A stretch of 64,000 nt of DNA from CALLMM01 sp964429855 (GTDB taxonomy: Bacteria; Armatimonadota; Chthonomonadetes; Chthonomonadales; CAJBBX01), in NCBI GenBank assembly GCA_964429855.1, contig CAYSDM010000017.1, positions 1-64,000 on the forward strand. The letters are read 5' to 3'. Of this stretch, positions 51,202 through 60,112 are shown piece by piece. Numbering within the stretch: position 1 is the stretch's first letter; each line of letters opens with the position of its first letter. A program made the position numbers and the translations under genes. The notes below the pieces were generated by a model. The model was not told the DNA's origin, searched no databases, and saw only the letters and a program-made list of their open reading frames with translations.

Positions 51202-53580
51202 CTAACGCTTATAGGCTCCCCAGTGCCGGTTGAGGAACGACTCGTAGATCAGCATCCGGTCGCGGGTGCGAATATCGCCCCCCAGTCCGTGATCGCCCGT
51301 CGGGTCCAGCACCAGTTCGACCAGCGGTCCCTTGCCCGCTTTGAGCAGTTCCCGGTAGACCTTGATCGTATCCTGCGCGAGGACATTGGTATCCTCCATA
51401 CCGTGCAGCAGCATCAGGGGCGCTCTCAGGTTCTTTGCCAGATGCGTCAGCGAGAACTTATCGAGCGTTTCGGGCTTGCCGAGTTCCGGGTTGCCGATCA
51501 CGCCGCCGACGTACCAGTTATTGTAGTTCTGCCACTCGGTCGGTCCGGCTCCGGCGATTCCCAGGGTGAAGGTTTCCGGCGCAGTATACAGACACATCTG
51601 GGTCTGGAAGCCTCCAAAAGACCAGCCGTAGATTCCGACCTTTTTCGGATCAACGCCGTGATTTTCGACCAGATACTTCACCCCGTCCACCAGGTCTTCC
51701 ACCTGCGCCTTGCCGGGAGCCTCCCAGTTGGCATTTCCGAACAGACCGCCGTATCCCGATGTGCCGCGCGGGTCTATCGTGACGGTCACATAGCCCATCC
51801 GGTACGCCAGATACATATTGAAAAAGTAGGAGTCTCCGCTGAAAGTTCCATCTACCACCTGCTTGCCGGTTCCCAGCGGTCCGCCGTAGACATAGATCAA
51901 CAGCGGACGTTTATCCTCCTTTTTCCAGCCCGGGGGATGAAACATAAATCCGTAGACGGTATGTCCGTGCCGGTTGCGATAGGAGAAGAGTTCAGGAGAG
52001 AGGCGGTTTACCTTCTCCAGGGTTCCCGGGTGCGAAGCGGTAATGACCTTCTCACTTTCCCGGCTCTCGGCGCTCATCACATACAGTTCCACCGGGCTTT
52101 TCCAGGAGACAAATGTCACACCGATCTTCTTGAAATCGTGACTGAACTTCAGGTTTAAGTAGCGTCCATCTTTCGTGGTCAGTCGGCTCATCTCGCCGGA
52201 CGCCATATCCACCCGATAGATGTCCATACGCGCCGGATGCTCTTTCTGCGCCCGAACAAACAGGCTTTTCCCGTCTTCGGTCATCGTATCGGGATAGACC
52301 TCGAAATCGCCGCGCGTAAGCTGGGTCGCTCCCTGCGTCAGCGGGTCAATCAGCCACATATGCCGGTAACCGCTCTGCTCCAGCAGCGCGAGCACCCGCT
52401 TGCCGTCGGGAGTAAAGCGAGGATCGGTCATGCCGGGAGTCGTATGTTCGCCGTTATGGGTGGTTTTGTAGATCGGCGTAACCTTCTTCGCCTCCATGTC
52501 GGCGATAACGATCTGCAGGCTGCGCTTGTCGCGCTCCCAGGTGGCGAAAACCAGCCGCTTTGAGTCGGGAGACCAGGGTTCGTCCGCCGTGATAAACTGC
52601 CCCAACTCTTCGCCCGCAGACCATTTATAGATTTCCCAGGGCTTGCCGTCGTTTTTCGGATTGGCTTTCGGGTCGTCGTTCAGGTCGTAGAGATAGGCGT
52701 AGGACTCTGACTTGAAGGGATCGTCGGCCACGGCGCGCTGCGTGGTGCGCGCCTGAGCGAACCGGTCGCGGTAGGTGATATAGGTCACCTCCCGCGAGGG
52801 TCCCGTTGAACGCCCCGCCGTGACCAGAATCTTCGTCTCGTCGGGAGAGAGGATATAGCCTCCCATCTGCATATTGTTGGGCAGTTCCGGGTTCAACTGC
52901 TCGGTCATCGCGCTGTCGAAACGCATCCGGAAGACGCCGCTTCCGCGACGGAAGAAGAAGGAGCGGTCATCTTTCGAAAACTTTACGCCGCTCTCCCCCT
53001 CCTGAGTCTTCATCAGGCGAGTCGGCGCGGAATCGCTGACCTTCATGCGATAGATGTCGCCTTTGTAGACCAGCAGTATCTCTTCCGACTTATTCGCCCA
53101 GACGAATTCGCTGACGCCGGGATACTGCTTGAGCGGTTCCTTGCGGTCGCGCTCCTTCTGCTCATCCTCCTCATCCAGCTTTTTCCGCTCCTCATCCGAG
53201 AGTTTCTTGCGTCGCTCGTCCTCCTCACGCTCCTTCTTATACCGTTCGATGATGGCGGGAAGCTCACGGTCAAAGGCGGTGAACGTCTCGATGGAGGTCA
53301 GCCGCCGGGACTTGTTCTCTTTCGTATCGTAGACCCAGAGATCGAAACCCCGATCATCGTAAGGATTCCACAGGTAGGCGAGGTAACGGTCATTATGCGA
53401 CCAGGCAAGACCGCGCGCCGTCTTGCCGAAAAAGCTTTTACGGGGAAACAGGTCTGCCAGGGTCAGTTCAGCGGTCTGCTGCGCGACGGCTCGCCGGGGA
53501 GCCTCTGCAATCTCATCCTGTGCGACGGCATAGCCGCCAATGGTCAACAGAAGCAGCGCAATGCATAGTTTTCTAATCAT
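51202..53580 (-). CDS. secreted S9-family prolyl oligopeptidase-like peptidase
   Basis: 792 aa. Signal peptide MIRKLCIALLLLTIGGYAVA. N-terminal beta-propeller (about residues 40-520), then an alpha/beta-hydrolase with Ser in YGWSFGGFQTQ, Asp in LHGMEDTNV and His in DPTGDHGLGGD. A highly charged insertion sits early in the propeller (about residues 112-150, YKKEREEDERRKKLSDEERK, DEQKERDRK), probably a coiled coil. Members of this family cut peptides after proline or related residues. Lies 51 bases after argJ, same strand; probably acts in the periplasm. Confidence 0.92.
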   Translation of the reverse strand: MIRKLCIALLLLTIGGYAVAQDEIAEAPRRAVAQQTAELTLADLFPRKSFFGKTARGLAWSHNDRYLAYLWNPYDDRGFDLWVYDTKENKSRRLTSIETFTAFDRELPAIIERYKKEREEDERRKKLSDEERKKLDEEDEQKERDRKEPLKQYPGVSEFVWANKSEEILLVYKGDIYRMKVSDSAPTRLMKTQEGESGVKFSKDDRSFFFRRGSGVFRMRFDSAMTEQLNPELPNNMQMGGYILSPDETKILVTAGRSTGPSREVTYITYRDRFAQARTTQRAVADDPFKSESYAYLYDLNDDPKANPKNDGKPWEIYKWSAGEELGQFITADEPWSPDSKRLVFATWERDKRSLQIVIADMEAKKVTPIYKTTHNGEHTTPGMTDPRFTPDGKRVLALLEQSGYRHMWLIDPLTQGATQLTRGDFEVYPDTMTEDGKSLFVRAQKEHPARMDIYRVDMASGEMSRLTTKDGRYLNLKFSHDFKKIGVTFVSWKSPVELYVMSAESRESEKVITASHPGTLEKVNRLSPELFSYRNRHGHTVYGFMFHPPGWKKEDKRPLLIYVYGGPLGTGKQVVDGTFSGDSYFFNMYLAYRMGYVTVTIDPRGTSGYGGLFGNANWEAPGKAQVEDLVDGVKYLVENHGVDPKKVGIYGWSFGGFQTQMCLYTAPETFTLGIAGAGPTEWQNYNNWYVGGVIGNPELGKPETLDKFSLTHLAKNLRAPLMLLHGMEDTNVLAQDTIKVYRELLKAGKGPLVELVLDPTGDHGLGGDIRTRDRMLIYESFLNRHWGAYKR

Positions 53581-53631
53581 CGCGATCTATCGTATTCCTC
53601 CCGAAAGGTACAGTTTGTGGGGGCAGGGGAG

Positions 53632-54855
53632 TTATGTGTGGTATTCGGCGTTGATTTTGATGTAGTCGTAGGAGTAGTCGCACGTCCAGACGCTTGCCTC
53701 CTCCTCGCCGATGTGCAGATCTACCAACGCCAGAACCTCCGGTTGTTTCAGGGCAGCGTGCGCCGCCTCCGCGTCAAACTCGACCGCCTGACCGTTACGG
53801 CAGACGCAGACATCCCCCAGAAACACCTCCACCGCCTCCGGATCGAAGGCGACTCCGGCGCGTCCGACTGCCATCATAATGCGCCCCCAGTTCGGATCGT
53901 TGCCATAGAGCGCCGTCTTCACCAGCGGGGATTCGGCGATGGTCTTCGCAATCCGAACGGCTCCTTCTTCGGTAGGGGCGCCGCGCACCGTTACCGTGAC
54001 CAGCTTGGTCGCGCCCTCGCCGTCCCGCGCAACCTCCTTCGCCAGATACCGGCAGATGCGTTCCAGCGCCTCGCAGAGATCGTCGAAAGCGCGATCCTCG
54101 CGCACGATCTGACAGCCTCCCATCCCGGAAGCCAGCAGCAGCGTCATATCGTTGGTGCTGGTGTCGCTGTCAATTGTCATCCGGTTGAAGGTGCGGCTGA
54201 CGGCGACCGACAGGGCGCGCTGCAGAAGCGGCGCGGGAATCTGCGCATCGCAGGTAAGGAAGCAGAGCATCGTCGCCATATTGGGGGCGATCATTCCCGC
54301 GCCCTTGCAGACCCCTCCAAAGCGGATCGGCCCCATCCAGTCATCCGAATCGGCGGTGACGGCAATCAGCTTCGGGCGCGTGTCGGTGGTCATGATGGCG
54401 CGGGCAACCTGCATATCCGCCTCCTCATCGCGATCCAGCGCCTCCACCGCCGCCGGAATGCCCTGCTCCAGTTTCTCCATTGGCAGCGGCTTGCCGATAA
54501 CGCCGGTCGAGGCGATCAGCGTCTCGCTGGAAGACATTCCCAGACGGCGCGCCGCCATCTCCGCCATCATGCGCGTATCGTGTTCGCCGCGTTCGCCGGT
54601 ACAGGCATTGGCATTGCCGGCATTGCAGAGAATGGCGCGGGCTGTGCCGGAGCGAACCACGCGCCGAGAATAGCGCACGCTGGCTGCCTGAACGCGGTTC
54701 GTGGTGAAGACGCCCGCCGCCGATGCCGCCGTTTCGCAGACAATCAGCGCCAGATCGCTGCCCTCCGTTTTCAATCCGCAGCGCACGCCTGCTGCGACAA
54801 AGCCTTCCGGGTGAGTCACTCCCGCGCCGGTATTCTCATTCCAGACCGTTATCAC
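53632..54855 (-). CDS. argJ: bifunctional ornithine acetyltransferase/N-acetylglutamate synthase
   Basis: Arginine biosynthesis enzyme that moves acetyl from N-acetylornithine to glutamate. 407 aa. The precursor self-cleaves in KGAGMIAPNMATMLCFLT, before Thr195, to give alpha and beta chains. Other marks are NAGNANACTGERGE and STGVIGKPLPM. The start codon is GTG (54855) with GGAGG 8-9 bases upstream. It sits 44 bases after a GH43 gene; argC is 2 kb upstream on the same strand, so the arginine genes are close but interrupted. Confidence 0.96.
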   Translation of the reverse strand: MITVWNENTGAGVTHPEGFVAAGVRCGLKTEGSDLALIVCETAASAAGVFTTNRVQAASVRYSRRVVRSGTARAILCNAGNANACTGERGEHDTRMMAEMAARRLGMSSSETLIASTGVIGKPLPMEKLEQGIPAAVEALDRDEEADMQVARAIMTTDTRPKLIAVTADSDDWMGPIRFGGVCKGAGMIAPNMATMLCFLTCDAQIPAPLLQRALSVAVSRTFNRMTIDSDTSTNDMTLLLASGMGGCQIVREDRAFDDLCEALERICRYLAKEVARDGEGATKLVTVTVRGAPTEEGAVRIAKTIAESPLVKTALYGNDPNWGRIMMAVGRAGVAFDPEAVEVFLGDVCVCRNGQAVEFDAEAAHAALKQPEVLALVDLHIGEEEASVWTCDYSYDYIKINAEYHT

Positions 54856-54899
54856 TGACAGCCCTCCGTCTCGATATCATAAAATATGCCCTGTTGCCT

Positions 54900-55916
54900 C
54901 TATTCCCGCCGCCTCGCGTTCGGCGCGGGACGGGGCGTGACCGACGGGCCGTCTACCTGCGGCGTATCGCCCTTCCAGGTCACGCGATCTATCCGCAGGG
55001 TACGCCCCAGAGGATTGGAGCCGTAGCGCGGCTCGTTCTGACTGTCCCAGCCGTGATACGCCATCCACAGTTCACCGCCGGGAAGCGCAATCAGGCATTG
55101 ATGGCCGGGACCGTAGACGCTGCCCGGCAGGGTCTTCAGCAGCGGCTCCGGCTGCTTCACATAGGGACCGCGCAGGGAGCGAGATGTCGCATGATAGACC
55201 GCATAACTGGCGTCCTGTCTGCTGCTTTGAAACCATCCCGCCGAAAAGAAGAGATGATAGATCCCGTTGCGATAGAGCATCGTGGGGGCTTCGGTAACAT
55301 TTCGTTCCTCCTCTCGATCCGGGCGCAGCAGTTCGGTCGTCTCTCCCTCCAGCGAAAGCAGATCAGCAGTCATGCGCCGCAGAACGATGCGGCGCGGCTC
55401 CTCCTCCGAATAGATCAGGTAGGCGGTTTTATCCCGATCAAAGAAGATCGTCGCATCTATCACTCCCACGCGATTATCGTCGCCGCGCGCCAGAATGGCG
55501 CGATGGGTAAACGGTCCCAGCGGATGGTCGGCGGTCGCGATTCCGATGTCGTGTCTGTTGGTCTGCGGATTCAGCGCGGAGTAGGTCATATAGAACTGCC
55601 CGCGATGGCGCACGACCTCCGGCGCCCAGTAGTGGACGCGCGACCACGGAACCTCCAGCGCAATCCCCCGATGCGTCCAGTTCACCAGATCGTCCGACAC
55701 CATCACCTGAAAGCCGGTGCGTCCCGATTCGGTGGCGTAGGCGTAGAACTTGCCTTCATGGGCGATGATATGCGGATCAGGAAAGTCTTTCGCATAGACA
55801 GGGTTGACGTAGGTTTTTTCGCTCTTTTGCATGGCATTCGCCAGACGTGTCGGGCTTGCCGTCATCACGAAGAGAAGAAGACTGAGTATCCACAGAGAGG
55901 CAGAGTATCGGCGCAT
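54900..55916 (-). CDS. secreted GH43 family glycoside hydrolase
   Basis: 338 aa five-bladed beta-propeller enzyme of the arabinanase/xylosidase type. Signal peptide MRRYSASLWILSLLLFVMTA. The three acidic residues are visible: base Asp44 in VYAKDFPDPHII, modulator Asp in GVIDATIFFD, and acid Glu in TEAPTML. The frame extends to 56054 but the upstream part overlaps the next gene. AAGGA lies 10 bases before this ATG. Exact specificity (arabinan, xylan or galactan) cannot be told. It interrupts the argC-argJ run. Confidence 0.9.
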   Translation of the reverse strand: MRRYSASLWILSLLLFVMTASPTRLANAMQKSEKTYVNPVYAKDFPDPHIIAHEGKFYAYATESGRTGFQVMVSDDLVNWTHRGIALEVPWSRVHYWAPEVVRHRGQFYMTYSALNPQTNRHDIGIATADHPLGPFTHRAILARGDDNRVGVIDATIFFDRDKTAYLIYSEEEPRRIVLRRMTADLLSLEGETTELLRPDREEERNVTEAPTMLYRNGIYHLFFSAGWFQSSRQDASYAVYHATSRSLRGPYVKQPEPLLKTLPGSVYGPGHQCLIALPGGELWMAYHGWDSQNEPRYGSNPLGRTLRIDRVTWKGDTPQVDGPSVTPRPAPNARRRE

Positions 55917-55951
55917 TATGATCAATCCTTGTATGACGACGAGACGAATCG

Positions 55952-56335
55952 TCAGATCGGTCGCTGCAGGGAGTCGGGGTTCTCTCCTGCCCGGAGCGAG
56001 ATCAGCGCGCCCTCCTCTCCCATCTCCAGGCACTCGAACAGGTTGCGGACGCACTGCCCCAGCCGATCCTCCTGCAGCGAATACTCCTCGATCACCCCGA
56101 CCAGAAGGCGTCCCAGCCGCGCCGCCTCCTCCCGCGCCTGCTTCGCCTCGAGCGGCGGCGGATTCATCTCGCTCTGCACGTAGGGCAGCAACAGTTCGAT
56201 CAACTGCCAGGCAAGCAGCGCCGCCCGACTGTGTTCCGGCTCCTCCTCGCTGCGGGCGCGCAGCAGCCGATAGAGGCGGTAAGAGACTCGCCCCGCATGG
56301 GGCAGATCGAGCGGGATCCGAAAATGCGGGATCAT
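55952..56335 (-). CDS. helical hypothetical protein
   Basis: 127 aa, family not recognised. Predicted mostly helical (SYRLYRLLRARSEEEPEHSR, ALLAWQLIELLLPYVQSEM, EEAARLGRLLVGVIEEYSLQ), no signal peptide or membrane segment. It starts 7 bases after the HIT gene and ends 35 bases before the GH43 start, no ribosome site is clear, and its coding status rests on the tight run of minus-strand genes and absence of alternatives. Confidence 0.6.
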   Translation of the reverse strand: MIPHFRIPLDLPHAGRVSYRLYRLLRARSEEEPEHSRAALLAWQLIELLLPYVQSEMNPPPLEAKQAREEAARLGRLLVGVIEEYSLQEDRLGQCVRNLFECLEMGEEGALISLRAGENPDSLQRPI

Positions 56336-56342
56336 GGAACGC

Positions 56343-56819
56343 TCACGATGCCGGAGAGGACTCTTGCGCCAGCGCCGCCGTTAGCCGCGCCTTCAGGTCC
56401 GCATAGGCTTCCGGGGAGAGGGGGCGACGTTGCGCCGGAGGGCGATAGGCAGGCGGATGCCCGAACTCCGGGTCATCGGGATAGCGGGGAATGACATGAC
56501 AGTGTAGATGGCGCACCAGGTTTCCCAGCATCGTCACGTTGAGCTTGTGCGGAGCGCAGATTTGGGTGATCGCCTTCCCGATTCGCGCCACATCCTCCAC
56601 CCAGTTGCGCCGCTCCTCCGCGTTCAGTTCGAACAGTTCCTCCACATGGCGGCGGCAGACCAGAATGCAGTAGCCGCGATAGTCAGCGTCATTTTGCAGA
56701 TGAACCCGCCCGGAGGGCAGTTCCGCCACCACATCGCTCTGCGCGGTATCGGGACACATCGGGCAGCCCTCTTCCGGCTTGCGTCCCACAAAGGTCGGGT
56801 TGTCGCGCGTATCGCTCAT
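56343..56819 (-). CDS. HIT family protein
   Basis: 158 aa histidine-triad nucleotide-binding protein. The active-site triad is HLHCHVIPRY (HxHxH). The N-terminal GCPMCPDTAQSD resembles the CxxC start of HIT hydrolases. Expected to hydrolyse nucleoside phosphoramidates or dinucleoside polyphosphates. GGGAG lies upstream of the ATG. Lies 51 bases after argC and 7 before the hypothetical gene, so probably cotranscribed. Confidence 0.92.
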   Translation of the reverse strand: MSDTRDNPTFVGRKPEEGCPMCPDTAQSDVVAELPSGRVHLQNDADYRGYCILVCRRHVEELFELNAEERRNWVEDVARIGKAITQICAPHKLNVTMLGNLVRHLHCHVIPRYPDDPEFGHPPAYRPPAQRRPLSPEAYADLKARLTAALAQESSPAS

Positions 56820-56870
56820 CTCTTTCTCTCCCGGACGGCTCCTGTCGGCAGCCGCCTCTCCTGCGTTCTC

Positions 56871-57935
56871 TCAGGGCCAGATACCCGGCGACTCCAGCCC
56901 CGCCGTCTCCTCCAGCCCGCACATCAGATTCATATTCTGTATGGCCTGACCGACCATGCCTTTGCCCAGATTGTCAATGGAGGAGAGCGCGGTCACGCGG
57001 TTCGTGCGCGAATCCACCGCCAGTCCCAGATGGCACATATTCGACCCGAGCGTATGCTTGGAGGCGGGCAAGCCGTCCGTCACATAGACGAAGGGCGAAT
57101 CGGCATAGAAGGCGCGATAGCGATCCAGCAGGTCTGCCGCAGAGATCGGCTCGGTCAGGGTGGCGTAGCAGGTCGCCAGAATGCCGCGCGTCATCGGGAT
57201 CAGATGCGGGGTAAAGGAGACGGTCACCGACTGCCCGAGCAGCAGGCTCAACTCCTGCTCGATCTCCGGCGTATGGCGATGCGCGCCCCCGACTTTATAG
57301 GCGGAGACGCTCTCATTCGCCTCGGAGAAGTGGTAGTCCAGCCCGAACTTGCTGCGCCCCGCGCCGGAGATGCCCGACTTTCCGTCAATCACAATCGTGG
57401 CGGGATCAATCACCGGATCGGGCGTCAGGCGCGGAGATTTTCGCGCCAGCAGGGGAGCCAGCGCCAGGATCGAGGCGGTCGTGTAACAGCCGGGGTTGCC
57501 GACCACCGACGCGCTGCGGATCGCCTCCTTATGCAGTTCCGGCAGCCCGTAGACCGCCGATTCGCTGAGGCGAGGCGAGGCATGGGTCGTTTTATACCAC
57601 TCTTCGTAGGTGGCCGGGACGCGAAAACGAAAATCCGCGCTCAGGTCTATGATTTTGCAGCCCGTCTCCCGCAGCGACGGAGCCAGTTTCATCGCCACGC
57701 CGTTATCACGCGCCAGAAAGACCACCGCGCAACGACGGAGGGTCTCCGGATCCGCCTCTCCGACAAAGGAGAGGTCTACGCGATTTGCCAGACCGGGGAA
57801 CGCCGCCGAAACCGGTTGCCCTGCATACGTGCCGGACACCGCCGCCGTCACCCTGACCGCCGGATGAAGCGCCAGCCAGCGCAGCAGTTCGCCGCCGCCA
57901 TACCCGGATGCGCCTGTAATTGCGACTTCCATCAT
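56871..57935 (-). CDS. argC: N-acetyl-gamma-glutamyl-phosphate reductase
   Basis: Arginine biosynthesis, NADPH-dependent reduction of N-acetylglutamyl phosphate to the semialdehyde. 354 aa. NADP fold VAITGASGYGGGELLRWL; catalytic Cys150 in GNPGCYTTASIL; GKSGISGAGRS and HRHTPEIEQEL follow. Start is MM (57935 or 57932). Probable first gene of a minus-strand run argC-HIT-hypothetical-GH43-argJ-S9 peptidase. No argB, argD or argF is in the window. Confidence 0.96.
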   Translation of the reverse strand: MMEVAITGASGYGGGELLRWLALHPAVRVTAAVSGTYAGQPVSAAFPGLANRVDLSFVGEADPETLRRCAVVFLARDNGVAMKLAPSLRETGCKIIDLSADFRFRVPATYEEWYKTTHASPRLSESAVYGLPELHKEAIRSASVVGNPGCYTTASILALAPLLARKSPRLTPDPVIDPATIVIDGKSGISGAGRSKFGLDYHFSEANESVSAYKVGGAHRHTPEIEQELSLLLGQSVTVSFTPHLIPMTRGILATCYATLTEPISAADLLDRYRAFYADSPFVYVTDGLPASKHTLGSNMCHLGLAVDSRTNRVTALSSIDNLGKGMVGQAIQNMNLMCGLEETAGLESPGIWP

Positions 57936-58071
57936 CTATGCCACCCCACAAGAATACTCTCATGACAGCCGGGAGATCGGCCGCAGCCGTCGAAAAGCCC
58001 TGATCCCGGGACGCCGTTTGCTGAGTTGTTCCGTTCGCAGCGGTTGAATTCCTTCCCCGTCTCTGCGCCTC

Positions 58072-58100
58072 TTGCCAGCCTGCATTAGATGCTGTACAAT
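58072..58100 (+). promoter_or_regulatory. promoter of the 210-aa membrane protein gene
   Basis: TTGCCA (58072-58077), a 17-base spacer and TACAAT (58095-58100). The -10 covers the ATG at 58099, so if this promoter is real the gene starts later (GTG 58108 or ATG 58156). Confidence 0.5.
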
Positions 58101-58704
58101 GTCTGCTGTGAACCAGCAGGAGCAAAAGGCGAGGATTTCGCCGGAATACGAAGATATGCGCGCCTATCGCGAGAAGCTGCGCGCCTACTCCACGGAAGAG
58201 TTGGAGGACATCTACTTCCATATCAATATTCTGCGCCATCCGCTGCGTTACCGATTGATCAAAATGGAGTTGGAGGAGAGGAAGCTGCATCTCTATCAGC
58301 CTCCTCCCGCCGTCCCATGGTTCAATCTGCGAACATGGATGGAATCGTACCCGTTTTTTGCGCGTCATCGCCTGCTGAAGGCGTCTCTGCTCTCTCTGTC
58401 CTTACTGCTCATCACCTGCGGCATCACCTTTCTGTTGCTGCTTCCGATCTGGATATGCGCCGTTCCGCTCAAGTTTCTGGGAGCGGAGACAGCCATCGTC
58501 TACTTCGCCTGCGCGCCGGTTCCGCCGATGATGGCTGCAAGCGTCGGTTTCCGAATCGGCGGGCGAGGAGTCTATAGTATCTGGGTTCTGCTGGGGGCGG
58601 CGGCAGGCATCTGGCTCTTCCATCTCACCGGCACGCCAGACCTATTATTAAAAGCTCTGGTGGAACCGCGTGGATCCGGCGGTTTCTCTTTCGGCGGCTT
58701 TTAG
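58099..58704 (+). CDS. hypothetical membrane protein
   Basis: About 200 aa, family not recognised. Charged N-terminal helical part (REKLRAYSTEELEDIYFHIN, LIKMELEERKLHLYQPPP), then three or four transmembrane helices (LLSLSLLLITCGITFLLLLP, FACAPVPPMMAASVGF, VYSIWVLLGAAAGIWLF) and a Gly-rich end. The start is uncertain: ATG 58099 overlaps the predicted -10 element, GTG 58108 is at the expected transcription start, and ATG 58156 keeps the clearly conserved-looking part. Monocistronic. Confidence 0.62.
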   Translation: MSAVNQQEQKARISPEYEDMRAYREKLRAYSTEELEDIYFHINILRHPLRYRLIKMELEERKLHLYQPPPAVPWFNLRTWMESYPFFARHRLLKASLLSLSLLLITCGITFLLLLPIWICAVPLKFLGAETAIVYFACAPVPPMMAASVGFRIGGRGVYSIWVLLGAAAGIWLFHLTGTPDLLLKALVEPRGSGGFSFGGF

Positions 58705-58749
58705 CGATAACATACACAGGATTACATCTTCTCGCGATGGGAGAATCAC

Positions 58750-59145
58750 TTGGACAAGCCCGGCCGTTTAGAGGGGACAGAGACACTATTAGTCGTTGAT
58801 GACGAAGCGTTAATACTGGACCTGCTGCAAAGAGCGCTGGAGAGACGCGGCTATCGGGTGCTGACCGCCTCCAGCGTCTCGGAGGCGCTGACGCTCTATG
58901 CAGAGAATCGGGAGCGGATCGCGCTGGTGATTACCGACCTGATCATGCCGGACATGGACGGAGCCGCGCTTGTCCGACAACTGCTGCAGGGGGATCCAGA
59001 CATTCCCATTCTGGTCTCCACCGGTTTTATTTCCGAATCGGAGATAATACAGTGGCAGACGGCGGGAGTTCGGGGCGTGGTGCATAAGCCGTATCAGACG
59101 AACGAGCTTCTGGCGACCATTCGCAGCCTGCTGGACGGGGGGTAG
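58750..59145 (+). CDS. single-domain response regulator (CheY-like receiver)
   Basis: 131 aa, receiver only, no output domain. Acidic pocket Asp17-Asp18 in LLVVDDEALI, phospho-acceptor Asp63 in VITDLIMPDMDG, then VSTGF and the conserved Lys in VHKPYQ. It is the type of REC that works as a phosphorelay carrier for hybrid kinases; no kinase is in the window. Start TTG 58750, with GGGAG about 8 bases upstream. Followed by the repeat region at 59191-59296. Confidence 0.88.
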   Translation: MDKPGRLEGTETLLVVDDEALILDLLQRALERRGYRVLTASSVSEALTLYAENRERIALVITDLIMPDMDGAALVRQLLQGDPDIPILVSTGFISESEIIQWQTAGVRGVVHKPYQTNELLATIRSLLDGG

Positions 59146-59190
59146 ACTTCCTCGTTCTCCTTCAAGATAGAACGGCTGAATCGCCTGGCT

Positions 59191-59296
59191 GTCCTGTCGA
59201 GCGCAGCGAGACATCTTAAGATTCTTCGCTTCGCTCAGAATGACAACCGGGTTGGGCTTCGCTCAGAATGACAGTCATACTGCGCTCACAATGACA
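59191..59296. repeat. imperfect inverted and tandem repeat element
   Basis: GCTTCGCTCAGAATGACA occurs at 59228-59245 and 59256-59273, with a degenerate third copy at 59280-59296. The stretch 59191-59216 is an inverted, imperfect copy of 59221-59245, so 59191-59245 can fold into a long hairpin. It fills the 183-base gap between the response regulator and sigma factor genes. The sequence resembles short interspersed elements that I recall from unrelated bacterial genomes. Confidence 0.75.
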
Positions 59297-59328
59297 GCCA
59301 TCCAGACTATCTTGACGATCTACTCGTT

Positions 59329-59898
59329 TCAGGCGTTGGACAGAGTCTCTATCTCCAGCATCCCGCGCAATTTGGCGGCTCCTTCGCGGGGAAGCTGATG
59401 GGCGCGCTGACGGCTGATCCCAAGCTGCTGCCCGATCTCGGAGGGACTGAATCCCTGCGCCCAGAGACGAATGGCGTTCGCTGTGCGGTCGGGCAGTTGA
59501 TCAAGGAGCGCGCGTATCTGTTCCTGTTCGGCGCGGCGCGCCACCTGCTCCCAGGGTTCCGGGTCCGGCGCAGCCAGACACTCATGCAGGGGCGTTCCGG
59601 ATTCGGGGAAGATCGCCGCATCGAGCGAGAGCGAGGGTTCGCGCGTAACGACATCCTCCAGCGTGCGAAAAATACGTCGTCGGATGGCGCGGCGGGCATA
59701 GACGGAGAATATCCCGCGCGCGGGATCGTACCAGCGGCAGGCATCCCAAAGCCCCAGAAGGGCGGTGGTCAGCAGGTCCTCCTGATCCATACACGCGGGC
59801 AGCGGACGCGGATAGCGGCGCAGGGAGGCACGCAGGATGGTGCGCGCCAGTCCTTGATTTGCGTGAAAGAGCGCCAACTGTTCACAATACGGCAGCAT
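59329..59898 (-). CDS. sigma-70 family RNA polymerase sigma factor
   Basis: 189 aa from ATG 59898. Region 2 is in about residues 30-100 (DQEDLLTTALLGLWDACRWY, GIFSVYARRAIRRRIFRTL) and region 4 at the C-terminus (LPDRTANAIRLWAQGFSPSE, IGQQLGISRQRAHQLPREGA). GGAAGGAAG directly upstream supports this start; an in-frame ATG at 59973 adds 25 polar residues but has no ribosome site. It is too large and lacks the ECF spacing for certainty about subgroup. No anti-sigma gene adjacent. Confidence 0.85.
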   Translation of the reverse strand: MLPYCEQLALFHANQGLARTILRASLRRYPRPLPACMDQEDLLTTALLGLWDACRWYDPARGIFSVYARRAIRRRIFRTLEDVVTREPSLSLDAAIFPESGTPLHECLAAPDPEPWEQVARRAEQEQIRALLDQLPDRTANAIRLWAQGFSPSEIGQQLGISRQRAHQLPREGAAKLRGMLEIETLSNA

Positions 59899-60112
59899 CG
59901 AGTCTTCCTTCCCGGGCGCGCTGTCCTCTCCTGTGTGCGGATCGGAGGACAGCGATGGCTTTTCTTTCATCATTTCACGCTATTTTATTGTTTCAGCAGG
60001 TACTATTCTAACACGGCATCGTCCCCAGATCGTCCCCGTATTCGCGGGGGAAGGATTTCTGCGTAAACAGCCGAAAATAGACGATAAGGACTTACAAAGG
60101 AGAACGTGCGTA

